Source: Rhizobium sp. L43 (GTDB lineage Bacteria > Pseudomonadota > Alphaproteobacteria > Rhizobiales > Rhizobiaceae). From it: a DNA stretch of 64,000 nt. Under the pieces are notes generated by a model. That model worked only from the letters and a program-made list of their open reading frames with translations. It was not told the DNA's origin and did not search any database. Below, one piece after another: positions 1 to 9,591 of this stretch. The DNA lies in assembly GCF_002531725.1 (NCBI RefSeq), contig NZ_NWSQ01000002.1, forward strand, positions 62,001-126,000. Direction: 5' to 3'. The position numbers and the translations under genes were made by a program. Each line of letters opens with the position of its first letter. Positions within the stretch are counted from its first letter, which is position 1.

Positions 1-493
1 TCGAAGGGGCGCCCTCGTCGGCCGCGCCGCGATTGCCGGCCTCCATCACGCCGGGGCCGCCGCCGGTGACGATGACATATTCGTGGAAATTGAAGGTGGC
101 CGAATATTTCGAGCAGAGCCGGGCGAATTTGCGCGCCTCGTCATAATAGACCGAGGCCGCCTCCAGATTGGCGCGCTGGATATCGTTGCGGGCCGCCCAG
201 GCGCTCTGGCCGGGGGCGGGAATGCGGGCGCCGCCGAACATCACGACGGTCGACCTGATGCCGCGTTCGGTCAGCATCATTTCCGGCTTCAACAGTTCCA
301 GCTGCAGGCGGATCGGCCGCAGCTCCTCGCGGCAGAGGAAATCCTCGTCGACATAGGCAAGGCGGTAGGCGGGCGACATCGTCTGCGGCGTCTTCGGCAC
401 GGCCTCGGCGCGCTGCCTGTCGGTCGAGCTGCTCTTTAGCGGGTCCCATACGCCATCCTTGCGCCGCGAACCGCCGTTTCGTCCCTTCGCCAT
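1..493 (-). CDS. LOG family (TIGR00730-type) Rossmann-fold protein, partial
   Basis: The 3' part of this gene lies beyond the left edge of the window. The ATG at 493 gives a basic N-terminus starting MAKGRNGGSRRKDG. About 140 residues in comes the glycine-rich motif VTGGGPGVMEAGNRGA, the PGGxG/nucleotide-binding region typical of LOG proteins (cytokinin riboside 5'-monophosphate phosphoribohydrolase-like and related nucleotide hydrolases). An N-terminal extension of about 80 residues before VVMFGGARIPAPG marks the longer bacterial subtype, whose substrate is not settled. The gene is divergent from dapD with about 190 bases between them. The frame runs open off the edge. Family assignment is fairly secure; substrate is unknown. 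Confidence 0.8.
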   Translation of the reverse strand, partial: MAKGRNGGSRRKDGVWDPLKSSSTDRQRAEAVPKTPQTMSPAYRLAYVDEDFLCREELRPIRLQLELLKPEMMLTERGIRSTVVMFGGARIPAPGQSAWAARNDIQRANLEAASVYYDEARKFARLCSKYSATFNFHEYVIVTGGGPGVMEAGNRGAADEGAPS

Positions 494-686
494 GTCGAAA
501 TGCCTTTCAGTAATGCCGGCCAAGAGACCGGATATGTCGCTATAACGCCTTGAAACCAGATATGATCTTGTCGGAAAAATCATTCCGTTCTACGGGTTCA
601 TGCTGTAGAGCAGGATAACCCCCGCCAACCGCACTTCCGGAGACCTTGCCGTCTCCACGATAAAGATCGAAGTTTAAGGAATTCTC

Positions 687-1547
687 ATGAGCGCCACCGA
701 CCTCGCATCCCTCGAAAAGATCATCGAAACCGCCTTCGACAATCGCGACAATGTGAACACGTCGACCAAGGGCGAAGTTCGCGATGCGGTCGAAGCAGCA
801 CTCGATCTGCTCGATGCCGGCAAGGCCCGTGTCGCGACGCGCGGCGCCGACGGCGCCTGGACGGTGCATCAGTGGCTGAAGAAGGCCGTGCTGCTGTCCT
901 TCCGCCTGAACGACATGGAGGTGGTCAAGGGCGGCTCGGGCAATTCCACCTGGTGGGACAAGGTTCCCTCGAAATTCGAGGGTTGGGGCGAGAACCATTT
1001 CCGTGCCGCCGGCTTCCGCGCCGTGCCGAACTGCGTCGTGCGCCGCTCGGCCTATATCGCGCCCAACGCAATCCTGATGCCGTCCTTCGTCAATCTCGGC
1101 GCCTATGTCGGCGAAGGCACGATGGTCGATACCTGGGCGACGGTCGGCTCCTGCGCGCAGATCGGCAAGCATGTGCATCTTTCCGGCGGCGTCGGCATCG
1201 GCGGCGTGCTGGAGCCGATGCAGGCTGGCCCGACGATCATCGAGGACAATTGCTTCATCGGCGCCCGTTCGGAAGTGGTCGAAGGTTGCATCATCCGCGA
1301 AGGCTCGGTGCTCGGCATGGGCGTCTATATCGGCAAGTCGACCAAGATCGTCGACCGCGCCACCGGCGAGGTGAGCTACGGCGAAGTGCCGCCCTATTCC
1401 GTCGTAGTCGCCGGTTCGATGCCGTCGGGCAATGCGACGATGGGCAACGGCAAGCCGGCGCCGCATCTCTACTGCGCCGTCATCGTCAAGCGCGTCGATG
1501 AACAGACCCGCTCGAAGACCGGCATCAATGAGCTGCTCAGAGATTGA
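687..1547 (+). CDS. dapD: 2,3,4,5-tetrahydropyridine-2,6-dicarboxylate N-succinyltransferase
   Basis: DapD transfers succinyl from succinyl-CoA to tetrahydrodipicolinate in the succinylase branch of lysine/meso-diaminopimelate synthesis, in the cytosol. The 286-residue protein has the family's usual length. Its central and C-terminal part is a left-handed beta-helix of hexapeptide repeats ([27 protein letters not shown] and onward, residues ~110-230; key pattern is aliphatic-G-x4 with repeated V/I/L). The start is preceded by AAGGA at 677-681. dapE, a later step in the same pathway, follows after ~100 bases, so they probably form an operon. Confidence 0.96.
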   Translation: MSATDLASLEKIIETAFDNRDNVNTSTKGEVRDAVEAALDLLDAGKARVATRGADGAWTVHQWLKKAVLLSFRLNDMEVVKGGSGNSTWWDKVPSKFEGWGENHFRAAGFRAVPNCVVRRSAYIAPNAILMPSFVNLGAYVGEGTMVDTWATVGSCAQIGKHVHLSGGVGIGGVLEPMQAGPTIIEDNCFIGARSEVVEGCIIREGSVLGMGVYIGKSTKIVDRATGEVSYGEVPPYSVVVAGSMPSGNATMGNGKPAPHLYCAVIVKRVDEQTRSKTGINELLRD

Positions 1548-1644
1548 TGACATCGACAGAGTGATCCGGTAAACAGACGGCGTCTTTTCCGCGAGGCGCC
1601 GCCTTGCCATGTCTTTGCCATTCCCGCCGGATAGTCCGACTGCC

Positions 1645-2838
1645 ATGACCGCTACCGATCCCGTCGCCAATCTCCAGACGCTGATTCGCTGCCCCTCCGT
1701 GACCCCAGCCGAGGGCGGCGCGCTGTCGGCGCTCGACACCATGCTTGCGCCGCTCGGCTTTGCCGTCGACAGAGTGAAGGCGAGCGAAGAGGGAACGCCC
1801 GATATCGAAAACCTCTATGCCCGGCTCGGCAGGGATGGCCCGCATCTGATGTTTGCCGGCCATACCGATGTCGTGCCGGTCGGCGACGAGGCCGCCTGGA
1901 CGCATCCGCCCTTTGAGGCCCAGATTTCCAAGGGCGAGCTTTTCGGCCGTGGCGCCGTCGACATGAAGGGCGGCATTGCCTGTTTCGTCGCCGCCGTCGC
2001 CCGCCATATCGAGAAAAACGGGCCGCCCAACGGCTCGATCTCGTTCCTGATCACCGGCGACGAAGAAGGCCCGGCGATCAACGGCACGATCAAGCTCTTG
2101 CAATGGGCGACTGAGCGCGGCGAGCGCTGGGATGCCTGCCTGGTGGGCGAGCCGACCAATCCGAACAGGCTCGGCGACATGATCAAGATCGGCCGGCGCG
2201 GCTCGCTGTCGGGCAAGATCACCGTGCACGGCGTCCAGGGCCATGCCGCCTATCCGCATCTTGCCGACAATCCGGTGCGCGGCATGCTGCAGCTGACCCA
2301 GGCGCTGATGGACCCGCCATTTGACGGCGGCACCGACGACTTCCAGCCGTCGAACCTCGAGGTGACCACGGTCGATGTCGGCAATCCGGCGACCAATGTC
2401 ATTCCGGCCAGGGCCTCGGCAAGCTTCAACATCCGCTTCAACGACAGCTGGACGGCCGAGACGCTGCGGGCCGAAATCCTCCGGCGCCTCGATGCTGCCG
2501 CCGGCAACGGCCAGCTGCGGCCGGGCCGCGAACCGGTGAAATACGATATCGTCTGGGCCGACCGGCCGAGCCATGTCTTCCTCACCCGCAACAATGCGCT
2601 GATCGCTTCGCTGTCATCGGCCGTCGAAAGTGTGACCGGCCAATCGCCCAAGCTTTCGACCACCGGCGGCACGTCGGATGCGCGCTTCATCAAGGACTAT
2701 TGCCCGGTCGTCGAGTTCGGCCTCGTCGGCCAGACGATGCATATGGTCGACGAGCGCGTCGCTGTCGCCGATCTGGAGACGCTGACGGCGATCTACGAAA
2801 TCTTCATCGCCCGTTGGTTCGCCAATGCCGGGGCTTAG
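1645..2838 (+). CDS. dapE: Succinyl-diaminopimelate desuccinylase
   Basis: DapE removes succinate from N-succinyl-LL-diaminopimelate, giving LL-diaminopimelate for lysine and peptidoglycan. It is an M20-family di-zinc hydrolase. Visible motifs are AGHTDVVP (H73, D75), [10 protein letters not shown] (bridging Asp), [11 protein letters not shown] (catalytic and metal Glu), GEPTN and [10 protein letters not shown]. The frame extends upstream to an ATG at 1609, but I start at 1645 ([13 protein letters not shown]), which gives 397 residues and the normal family N-terminus; the extra 12 residues look non-native. It lies downstream of dapD, and its last 14 bases overlap the next gene, which suggests translational coupling. 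Confidence 0.95.
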   Translation: MTATDPVANLQTLIRCPSVTPAEGGALSALDTMLAPLGFAVDRVKASEEGTPDIENLYARLGRDGPHLMFAGHTDVVPVGDEAAWTHPPFEAQISKGELFGRGAVDMKGGIACFVAAVARHIEKNGPPNGSISFLITGDEEGPAINGTIKLLQWATERGERWDACLVGEPTNPNRLGDMIKIGRRGSLSGKITVHGVQGHAAYPHLADNPVRGMLQLTQALMDPPFDGGTDDFQPSNLEVTTVDVGNPATNVIPARASASFNIRFNDSWTAETLRAEILRRLDAAAGNGQLRPGREPVKYDIVWADRPSHVFLTRNNALIASLSSAVESVTGQSPKLSTTGGTSDARFIKDYCPVVEFGLVGQTMHMVDERVAVADLETLTAIYEIFIARWFANAGA

Positions 2839-3421
2839 GGAAGTCCAGTATTATCTGGCCGGCCTCTGGCTGCTGATCCGGCTGGATCCGCGCGGCTTCC
2901 GCTACCTCGACATGTCCGAGCGCGGCGTCAACCGGTCCTTCTGGGCGATCGCCTGGTGTCTGCCGCCAATGGGCATTTCCTGGCTCTGGTGGCGACAGGT
3001 CTTTCTGCGGTCGATGCCGCCGGAAGCCGATGTCGGCTTCGCCTTCTATATCAGGCTCGGCTTCGTCGAGCTCGCCAACTGGTTCGTGCCGCTGGTCTTT
3101 GCCGGGCTGCTGTTGCTTGCCTTCCGCATGGGCGAGCGTTTTGCGCCGGTCGTCGTCAGCGTCAACTGGCTCGGCGTGCCGCTCTCCTATATCAACGGGC
3201 TGCTGCTGGCGATGGTGGTCTTCCTGCCCGGCTCCGTCGGCCTCGTCTCGCTGCTGCTGCTGGCCTTCATGCTGGCGCAGGTCTTCGTGCTGGCGCGCAT
3301 TCTCCGGATGATCTGCCACGGTCACGCGCTGCTGGTCGGGGCGATGACGCTGGTGCTGCTGGTGCCGTCGATGATCCTTTCGGAATATCTGCAGCACTTC
3401 CTCGGCATCTACCCCGCCTGA
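2825..3421 (+). CDS. Hypothetical integral membrane protein
   Basis: This 198-residue protein has several strongly hydrophobic segments: about residues 38-52, 75-95, 108-133, 135-155 and 165-185. That suggests four to five membrane helices in the inner membrane. I recognise no enzymatic motif. Its ATG lies inside the end of dapE (14-base overlap), so its translation is probably coupled to dapE. It is convergent with truA, with only 6 bases between their ends. The position suggests co-expression with lysine/DAP synthesis, but that does not establish a role. The gene is credible because its codon use matches its neighbours and its ends are tightly packed. Confidence 0.8.
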   Translation: MPGLREVQYYLAGLWLLIRLDPRGFRYLDMSERGVNRSFWAIAWCLPPMGISWLWWRQVFLRSMPPEADVGFAFYIRLGFVELANWFVPLVFAGLLLLAFRMGERFAPVVVSVNWLGVPLSYINGLLLAMVVFLPGSVGLVSLLLLAFMLAQVFVLARILRMICHGHALLVGAMTLVLLVPSMILSEYLQHFLGIYPA

Positions 3422-3427
3422 GCAATC

Positions 3428-4246
3428 TTACGACGGATCGTCAGCCTCTCCGTCATTGGCCTCGGTATCGCCGGCCGGCCTGCGACGGTCGATGATCACG
3501 TCGGGATAATCCACCTGCATGAAATAGAGCCCGTCGGGCGGCGCCACCGGGCCGCAGGCCTTGCGGTCGCGCGCCTGAAGCGCTGCCTCGATATCGTCTG
3601 GCGTCCACTTGCCTTCGCCGGCGAGCTTCAGCGTGCCGGCGAAGGAACGGATCTGATTGTGCAGGAAGCTCTGGGCCGTGGCGCGGATCTCGATCAGCTC
3701 GCCATTGCGCGTCACATCCAGCCGGTCGAGCGTGCGCACCGGGCTGTTTGCCTGGCAATGGGCGGAGCGGAAAGTGGAGAAATCGTGCCGGCCGACCAGC
3801 CTCTGGGCGGCGGCATGCATGACCTCGTGGTCGAGCGCCTTCGGCACCCACCAGGCCTTGCCGGCCTCGAGCGCCAGCGGCGCCCGGCGGCTGACGATGC
3901 GGTAGAGATAATGGCGCCGCAGCGCCGAAAAGCGGGCATCGAAGAATTCGGGAGCAGCCTCGACCTCGACAATCGAGACGCGCTCGCCGGCGAGCCTCAG
4001 ATGCGCGTTCAAGGCATTCTGCAGCTTGTAGGGCGACCAGTCCTTCGAAAGATCGGCATGGATTACCTGCCCCATGGCATGAACGCCGGAATCGGTGCGG
4101 CCGGCGCCGCGGATCGATACCGTCTCGCCGGTCAGAGACAGCACCGCCGCTTCGATCGCGCCCTGCACCGAGGGACCGTTTTCCTGCCGCTGCCAGCCGA
4201 CATAGGGGCCGCCGTCATATTCGACGGTCATGCGGAAACGCGGCAT
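3428..4246 (-). CDS. truA: tRNA pseudouridine(38-40) synthase
   Basis: TruA isomerises uridines 38-40 in the tRNA anticodon stem-loop to pseudouridine. The catalytic aspartate is D52 in [15 protein letters not shown], the family signature. [14 protein letters not shown] at the N-terminus and [13 protein letters not shown] near residue 205 are also conserved. The 272-residue length is slightly long because of an acidic C-terminal tail (about 20 residues, ending [11 protein letters not shown]). The fmt stop and truA start overlap as TGATG, so translation is probably coupled. It is the last gene of the def-vapBC-fmt-truA run. Confidence 0.95.
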   Translation of the reverse strand: MPRFRMTVEYDGGPYVGWQRQENGPSVQGAIEAAVLSLTGETVSIRGAGRTDSGVHAMGQVIHADLSKDWSPYKLQNALNAHLRLAGERVSIVEVEAAPEFFDARFSALRRHYLYRIVSRRAPLALEAGKAWWVPKALDHEVMHAAAQRLVGRHDFSTFRSAHCQANSPVRTLDRLDVTRNGELIEIRATAQSFLHNQIRSFAGTLKLAGEGKWTPDDIEAALQARDRKACGPVAPPDGLYFMQVDYPDVIIDRRRPAGDTEANDGEADDPS

Positions 4247-5181
4247 CAGCTAAGCCCCGTGCCGGCAGCAAGCGGCGTGCCTCTCAGGAAATCGGCGGCG
4301 GCCAGCGGCTTGCCGCCGGCCTTCTGCAGCCTGGTCAGCCGCACCGCGCCCGAACCGCAGGCGACCACCAGATCGTCCGTCAGCAATTCGCCCGATGCGC
4401 CTTGGCCGTCAGCCAGCTCGGACGCCAGCACCTTCACCCGCTCCGGCTTGCCGCCGATCGCAAGTTCGAACCAGGCGCCTGGAAATGGCGCCAGGCCGCG
4501 GATATGGTTGTGAACATCCCTGGCGTTTCCGGCGAAATCGATGCGGGTCTCGGCCTTGTCGATCTTGGCGGCATAGAGCACGCCCTCGTCCGGCTGCGGC
4601 GTCAGCGGCAGGTCGTTCATTTCGAGTTTCACCATGGCTTCCGCCATCGCCTTGGCGCCGACCTGCATCAGCCGGTCGTGCAGCTCGCCTGCCGTCATGT
4701 TCGGGCCGATCTCGACTTCGCGGGTCAGCGCCACGGCGCCGGTATCGAGCCCCTTATCCATCTTCATCACCATCATGCCGGTCTTTGCATCGCCCGCCAT
4801 GATCGCCCGCTGGATGGGCGCGGCCCCCCGCCAGCGCGGCAGCAGCGAGGCGTGGCCGTTGTAGCAGCCATCCCGCGTGCCGTTCAAAATCGCCTCCGGC
4901 AGCAAAAGTCCGTAGGCGACGACGACGCCGACATCGGCATTCAGGCCGCGAAATCTCTCGCGCTCCTCGGGGTCCTTGAAATTGACCGGGGTGAAGACCG
5001 GCAGACCGAGCAGTTCGGCGGCCTGATGCACCGGCGATTTCTGCAGATCGAGCCCGCGCCGTCCACCCGGCCGCGGCGGTTGGGTATAGACCGCGACGAT
5101 CCGGTGGCCGGCATCGATGAGCAGGCGCAGGGTCGGAACCGAGAACTCCGGGGTTCCCATGAAGATGATGCGAAGAGACAT
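4246..5181 (-). CDS. fmt: Methionyl-tRNA formyltransferase
   Basis: Fmt uses 10-formyl-THF to formylate initiator Met-tRNA. The catalytic triad is visible as N108 and H110 in [13 protein letters not shown] and D146 in KGLDTG. The start at 5181 ([16 protein letters not shown]) gives 311 residues with the canonical N-terminus; an upstream ATG at 5205 would add eight unlikely residues and overlap the toxin gene. The C-terminal beta-barrel domain binds tRNA. It is normally immediately downstream of def, but here a toxin-antitoxin pair lies between them, and only ~20 bases separate the vapC stop from the fmt start. Confidence 0.95.
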   Translation of the reverse strand: MSLRIIFMGTPEFSVPTLRLLIDAGHRIVAVYTQPPRPGGRRGLDLQKSPVHQAAELLGLPVFTPVNFKDPEERERFRGLNADVGVVVAYGLLLPEAILNGTRDGCYNGHASLLPRWRGAAPIQRAIMAGDAKTGMMVMKMDKGLDTGAVALTREVEIGPNMTAGELHDRLMQVGAKAMAEAMVKLEMNDLPLTPQPDEGVLYAAKIDKAETRIDFAGNARDVHNHIRGLAPFPGAWFELAIGGKPERVKVLASELADGQGASGELLTDDLVVACGSGAVRLTRLQKAGGKPLAAADFLRGTPLAAGTGLS

Positions 5182-5201
5182 TTTATCTCGCCAATTGAGG
5201 A

Positions 5202-5624
5202 TCAACCGTCTTCAAACGGGTTTACGAGCTTGAGATCAAGCCCCTCGAAATCTCTGGTGTTGCGGGTGGCGAGCGTCGCGCCGTTGGCAAGGCAGATGGC
5301 GGCAATCATGGCATCCTGGACCGAAATCGGCCGCCCTATGCTTTCGCGTTTCGCCCGCAAGCGACCGGTCACTATAGCCGTTTCCAAATCCCAGCCGACG
5401 ATGCGGTCACGAAACTGGCCTTTCACCAAATTCTCGATCGCCCGAAAGAAGCGATCCGATCCGGTCTTCAAGAAAACCCGTTCGGCTCCGTATATCTGCT
5501 CCATCAAGCCGACCGTGCAAAGCCAGATTCTCGAACCATCCTGCCGCAATATCCAGGCCTTCACCTTTTCACTCGGCAACGGCCTGGCGAACTCGGAAAT
5601 CACATTCGTATCGAGAACGATCAT
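5202..5624 (-). CDS. vapC: PIN-domain toxin of a type II VapBC/FitAB-like TA module
   Basis: The 140-residue protein has the PIN nuclease layout: [11 protein letters not shown] with D5 at the N-terminus, E42 mid-domain, D104 in [10 protein letters not shown] and D125 in TRNTRDFEG. These acidic residues bind Mg2+ in VapC-type RNases, which cut tRNA or rRNA. The N-terminal DTNVISE and C-terminal [12 protein letters not shown] resemble the FitB subgroup. The start codon overlaps the antitoxin stop (ATGA), the usual TA arrangement. It is inserted between def and fmt. All metal-binding acids are present, so it is probably active; the RNA target cannot be told from sequence. Confidence 0.9.
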   Translation of the reverse strand: MIVLDTNVISEFARPLPSEKVKAWILRQDGSRIWLCTVGLMEQIYGAERVFLKTGSDRFFRAIENLVKGQFRDRIVGWDLETAIVTGRLRAKRESIGRPISVQDAMIAAICLANGATLATRNTRDFEGLDLKLVNPFEDG

Positions 5625-5905
5625 TCGAAATCCTCGAACGGCCGGCCGAAATCCTTTTTCCGCGCGACCTCGATTTCGTCCATGATTGCGGCAAATTCAT
5701 CGTCCACGGCGTTTTCGCTGACGAAAGCGGCGCGTATGGCGTCATAGGCCGACAAAGTCTCGGGCTTTGCTTCGGTTTTCCTTTTCAGCGCTTCCCGCAG
5801 AAGCTCCTTGGCCTCGTCAGAAAGGCTGTTTCCGCTGCGCTGCGCCGATTCCGCAATGTCTCGCTTCATCGCCTCGGAAATATTTCTGATCAGAAAATCA
5901 CCCAT
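5621..5905 (-). CDS. vapB: VapB/FitA-like antitoxin
   Basis: This 94-residue protein starts MGDFLIRNISEAMKRDIAE, a ribbon-helix-helix (Arc/FitA-type) DNA-binding N-terminus. An acidic C-terminal tail ([18 protein letters not shown]) follows, of the kind that wraps the PIN toxin and blocks its active site. The ATG has a GGAGG Shine-Dalgarno 8 bases upstream. A perfect 19-base palindrome lies just before it (5920-5938), a likely site for autorepression by the VapBC complex. It overlaps vapC by 4 bases. Confidence 0.88.
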   Translation of the reverse strand: MGDFLIRNISEAMKRDIAESAQRSGNSLSDEAKELLREALKRKTEAKPETLSAYDAIRAAFVSENAVDDEFAAIMDEIEVARKKDFGRPFEDFE

Positions 5906-5919
5906 GCGGCGCCTCCATC

Positions 5920-5938
5920 ATGATATCACTGATATCAT
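5920..5938. promoter_or_regulatory. Perfect palindrome, likely VapBC operator
   Basis: ATGATATCACTGATATCAT is an exact 8-3-8 inverted repeat, 15 bases upstream of the vapB start and in the 65-base gap after def. Antitoxins with a ribbon-helix-helix fold bind such palindromes to repress their own operon. The same A/T-rich segment could contain a -10 element for an internal promoter. The palindrome is directly visible; the operator role is inferred. Confidence 0.65.
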
Positions 5939-5970
5939 AGTGCTTTGCCGACAAGTTTTCAATGTACCGC

Positions 5971-6486
5971 TCAGAGCGCCTTGGACTTTGCCGCCTTGGT
6001 GAATTTCTTGATCACCATCTCCCGCTTCAGCCGCGAGATATAATCGATGAACAGCACGCCGTTCAGATGGTCGATTTCGTGCTGCAGGCAGGTGGCGAGC
6101 AGGCCGTCGGCTTCAACAGTCTGTTCCTTGCCGTTGCGGTCGAGATATTTGACCGAGACGACGGCGGGGCGCTCGACCTCGGCATAATAATCCGGGATCG
6201 ACAGGCAGCCTTCCTCATAAACCGAGCGCTCGTCGGACGATGTGACGATCTCCGGGTTGATGAAGACCTGCGGCTGCTTTTCCTCGCCCTCGCGCGACAC
6301 ATCGATCACCAGCATGCGACGCGGCACGCCGATCTGGATCGCCGCAAGGCCGATGCCCGGCGCGTCGTACATGGTTTCCAGCATGTCGTCGGCAAGGCGC
6401 TGCAGGTCGGCGTCGACCCGCTCGATCGGCTTGGAGAGCTGGCGGAGAAGGGGATCGGGAAGAATGATGAGTGGCTTGATGGTCAT
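5971..6486 (-). CDS. def: Peptide deformylase
   Basis: Def removes the N-formyl group from nascent proteins. All three signature motifs are intact: [10 protein letters not shown] (residues 44-53), EEGCLSIPD with metal ligand C94, and QHEIDHLNG with H136, catalytic E137 and H140. The start at 6486 ([12 protein letters not shown]) gives 171 residues, the usual type I length; the frame reaches 6504 but those residues are not family-like. It is the first gene of the run leading to vapBC, fmt and truA, though the fmt partner is displaced by the TA module. Confidence 0.95.
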   Translation of the reverse strand: MTIKPLIILPDPLLRQLSKPIERVDADLQRLADDMLETMYDAPGIGLAAIQIGVPRRMLVIDVSREGEEKQPQVFINPEIVTSSDERSVYEEGCLSIPDYYAEVERPAVVSVKYLDRNGKEQTVEADGLLATCLQHEIDHLNGVLFIDYISRLKREMVIKKFTKAAKSKAL

Positions 6487-6583
6487 GGCGTTCCCATAAC
6501 CCATCTTTTCCGACTATGGAATTATCCGGTGGGCGGGGAAGGCGCTTTTTTGCATCCCCGCCCGGAATTTCGCCATATTCGCC

Positions 6584-8080
6584 TCAGGCCGCCCGGCGGG
6601 CAGCGGTAACGGAACGGCCTTCCGGCCGGGCGCGGAAGCGCCGCAGCAGCTCGATCAGGTTTTCCACCTCGTCCTTGAGACGGCGGGTTTCTGCCGAGGA
6701 GTGCTCGACCATATCCGAATTCTGCTGGGTGATCGCACCCATGTTGCGGACCGCCAGGCTGACCTCGTTGACGCCGGTCGCCTGATCGCGGGCGGCGGCG
6801 GCGATATCGGCGACGAACCGGTTGATGATGTCGATGCGGCTGATCATGTCGTTCAGCGCCTCGCCGGTGCTGGAAACGATGCCGACACCCTCGTTGACCT
6901 GGGTCGAGCTCTGCGAGATCAGGTTCTTGATCTCCTTAGCGGCTTCCGCCGTACGCTGGGCGAGCTGGCGGACCTCCTGGGCGACGACGGCAAAGCCTTT
7001 GCCGGCATCGCCGGCGCGGGCCGCCTCGACACCGGCGTTCAGCGCCAGAAGATTGGTCTGGAAGGCGATCTCATCGATGACGCCGATGATCTTGGAGATC
7101 CCGGTCGAAGATTTCTCGATGCCGGCCATTGCCGAGACGGCGCTGGTGACGAGTTCGCCTGAGTTTTTCGCCTTCTCCTGCGTCTCGCGCACGGCGGCCG
7201 AAGCCTTCTCGGCATTGGCCGCCGTCTGACCGACGCTGACGGAGAGCTGCTGCAGGGCGGCCGAGCTCTCCTCGACGCCCGCCGCCTGCTGAGCGGTGCG
7301 CAGCGCCAGGTCGTTGGTCGCATTGGAAATGACGTCGGCGCCGCCCATGATCTGGCCCGAGGTCTCGCGCACGGATGCGAAGGACTTGCGAAGGGCGCCG
7401 ACGGCGCGGTTGTAGTCCTCGGCCATCTGCCGGAAATTGCCCGGCAGGTCGGACGGCAGAGTGGCGTCGAGATCGCCGTTCGACAGCGCTTCCAGACCGC
7501 GGCGCAGTTGCTCCAGCGCCATCGCCTGATCGGCTTCGGCCCGGGCCTGCTGCTCTTCAAGGGCCTGGCGCTTGGCTTCGAGTGTGTCGAGATAGACCGA
7601 GATGGAATAATCCATGTCGAGCATGCCTGATTTGATGACGGCCGACAGCTTCTCGGCCAATGCCTTGCCCTGCTGGCGCGCAAAGACCGACGGCCACTGC
7701 TTCTCCATGATGCCCTTGACCAACTCGGACAGGACGATGGCGTAACCGCCGATATGCCAGCGCGGCTCCAGCCCGATGCCGGCATGCGCCCGGCCGACCG
7801 CGGTCACGCCGTCGACATAGTTCGCGTCGAATGCGCCGCCGGCTGGATTGGCCCAGTGATCCTGCTGGCGCTTCCTGGCGTGGCCGAGCTGGTTCTTATC
7901 GGTGAAAGCGCCTGATACAGCAGAGGTCTTGGCGAGCTTGGCGTAAAATTTGTCGAGAGCGCCACCGATCAGTTCCGATATGACAGGGCGCAGATCCCGC
8001 ATCGACCTGCGCGCCGCCTCGTCCAGTTCGATGAAATCGAGGCGCTGCCTGAGGGCACTGTCGGTCTGCTGGGATGTCAT
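6584..8080 (-). CDS. Globin-coupled methyl-accepting chemotaxis protein (HemAT-like)
   Basis: The protein is 498 residues from the ATG at 8080; the frame could extend to 8155. Residues ~10-180 are a protoglobin sensor domain. H99 in [14 protein letters not shown] occupies the proximal-heme-histidine position seen in HemAT proteins. A coiled-coil/HAMP-like linker follows, then a signalling domain with the conserved hairpin [24 protein letters not shown] see no membrane segment, so it is a soluble oxygen- or redox-sensing transducer, probably for aerotaxis. No che genes are nearby; it would act through a chemotaxis cluster elsewhere. It has no CheR-docking pentapeptide at its C-terminus. Confidence 0.9.
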   Translation of the reverse strand: MTSQQTDSALRQRLDFIELDEAARRSMRDLRPVISELIGGALDKFYAKLAKTSAVSGAFTDKNQLGHARKRQQDHWANPAGGAFDANYVDGVTAVGRAHAGIGLEPRWHIGGYAIVLSELVKGIMEKQWPSVFARQQGKALAEKLSAVIKSGMLDMDYSISVYLDTLEAKRQALEEQQARAEADQAMALEQLRRGLEALSNGDLDATLPSDLPGNFRQMAEDYNRAVGALRKSFASVRETSGQIMGGADVISNATNDLALRTAQQAAGVEESSAALQQLSVSVGQTAANAEKASAAVRETQEKAKNSGELVTSAVSAMAGIEKSSTGISKIIGVIDEIAFQTNLLALNAGVEAARAGDAGKGFAVVAQEVRQLAQRTAEAAKEIKNLISQSSTQVNEGVGIVSSTGEALNDMISRIDIINRFVADIAAAARDQATGVNEVSLAVRNMGAITQQNSDMVEHSSAETRRLKDEVENLIELLRRFRARPEGRSVTAARRAA

Positions 8081-8284
8081 GAGGATCTCTGTACTTGGCG
8101 CAAACGCGCGGGAAGGAATTCGCCGCCGCAGGTTTTGGCGAATATGGTTGAGCAATCGTTAAATCGGGCGGCGATTTCTTCTTCATCCGCTGGGAAAAGC
8201 AGCAGTCTGTGAAGATCGTAAGGACCACCAATTTTGTTCACGTTTTGATCTATATATCGCCGTGTCTTCTGTTATGCTCGCTGC

Positions 8285-9511
8285 ATGACCGTCCATTCCG
8301 AATCGCTCGCCCTTTCCCTTGCCTCGATCAGCCCGGCCATGCTGGCGCTTGTCGGCGGGGCTCTCGCCGCCCTCATTCTGCTGGTGATCGTGCTGCTGCT
8401 GCGCGGCGCCAGTCTTCGCCGCGAGCAGGCCGACGAGGCGAGCTTTCGCGCCGGGGAAAGCGAAGCCCGCATGGCCGAGCTTCTGAAGATCCAGGCGGAG
8501 ATGCAGGGCCGCATCGCGGCGATGACCGAAGTCTTCGGCGCACGGCAGAGTGAGCTCAACCAGGCGATCAGCCAACGCCTCGACGGCATGTCGCAGCGCG
8601 TCAACTCGACGATCACCGAGCAGACCAGATCGACGCATGAGAACCTGCAGCGGCTGCAGGAGCGGCTGGCGGTGATCGACGCGGCGCAGAACAATATCCA
8701 GACGCTCGCGAGGGATGTCGTCGGGCTGCAGGCGATTCTGTCCAACAAGCAGACGCGCGGCGCCTTCGGCCAGTCGAGGATGGAAACAATCGTCGCCGAC
8801 GGCCTGCCGATGGGCGCCTATGCCTTCCAGCAGACGCTGTCCAACGGCTCGCGGCCGGACTGCACGATCCGCATGCCGAACGGCGCGCCGCCACTTGTCA
8901 TCGACGCGAAATTTCCGCTCGAAGCCTGGAACGCCATCCGCGACGCCGGCAGCCCCGAGGCCGGCAAGATCGCCGGCCAGCAGTTCCGCCGCGACATGGA
9001 GGTCCATATCAGGGACATTTCCGAGAAATACCTGATCCAGGGGGAAACCCAGGATACCGCCTTTCTCTTCGTGCCGTCGGAATCGATCTTCGCCGAGATC
9101 CACGAGAACTTCGAGGCCCTGGTGCAGAAGGCGCACCGGGCGCGCATCGTCATCGTCTCACCGTCGCTGCTGATGCTGTCGATCCAGGTCATCCAGGCCG
9201 TGCTCAAGGACCAGCGCATGCGGGCGCAGGCGCATCTGATCCAGGGCGAGGTGGCGATCCTGATGGAGGATCTCGGCCGCCTCGACGAGCGGGTGCGCAA
9301 GCTGCAGGGTCATTTCGCCATGGCGCAGAAGGATGTCGACATGGTGGTCACCTCGGCCGACAAACTCACCAGGCGCGGCGCCAGGATCGAGGCGCTGGAA
9401 TTCGAGGCCGGCGGCGGCGAGGCCAAGCCTGCCCGCGACAGCGAACCCGCCGCCAAATCGGTGGAAAGCCGCACCGGTCTTCTCAAGCTCCGGGTGGTTG
9501 ACGAGGAGTGA
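8285..9511 (+). CDS. rmuC: DNA recombination protein RmuC
   Basis: This 408-residue protein has one N-terminal membrane helix (about residues 14-38, LALVGGALAALILLVIVLLL). A long coiled coil follows (~45-140), then the RmuC nuclease-like core around residues 165-330 (MGAYAFQQTLSNG, VIDAKFPLEAW, FVPSESIFAEI). RmuC limits inversions and rearrangements at short inverted repeats. VIDAKFP is the conserved PD-(D/E)xK-like motif. The gene is divergent from the globin-coupled chemoreceptor, and the next gene rbsK starts about 80 bases downstream. Confidence 0.92.
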   Translation: MTVHSESLALSLASISPAMLALVGGALAALILLVIVLLLRGASLRREQADEASFRAGESEARMAELLKIQAEMQGRIAAMTEVFGARQSELNQAISQRLDGMSQRVNSTITEQTRSTHENLQRLQERLAVIDAAQNNIQTLARDVVGLQAILSNKQTRGAFGQSRMETIVADGLPMGAYAFQQTLSNGSRPDCTIRMPNGAPPLVIDAKFPLEAWNAIRDAGSPEAGKIAGQQFRRDMEVHIRDISEKYLIQGETQDTAFLFVPSESIFAEIHENFEALVQKAHRARIVIVSPSLLMLSIQVIQAVLKDQRMRAQAHLIQGEVAILMEDLGRLDERVRKLQGHFAMAQKDVDMVVTSADKLTRRGARIEALEFEAGGGEAKPARDSEPAAKSVESRTGLLKLRVVDEE

Positions 9512-9591
9512 CCGCTTCGGGCAGTGTCTCGCCCGCAAGAAATAGCAGGAGCATGACGTCAGTTGCCGGCTCCAAAAGACGGGACACCCTG

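Noticed and set aside
540..1742. A 400-residue open frame antisense to dapD
   Set aside because: It overlaps a complete dapD in the opposite direction and has the repetitive Arg/Ala/Asp-rich composition expected from the complement of GC-rich codons.
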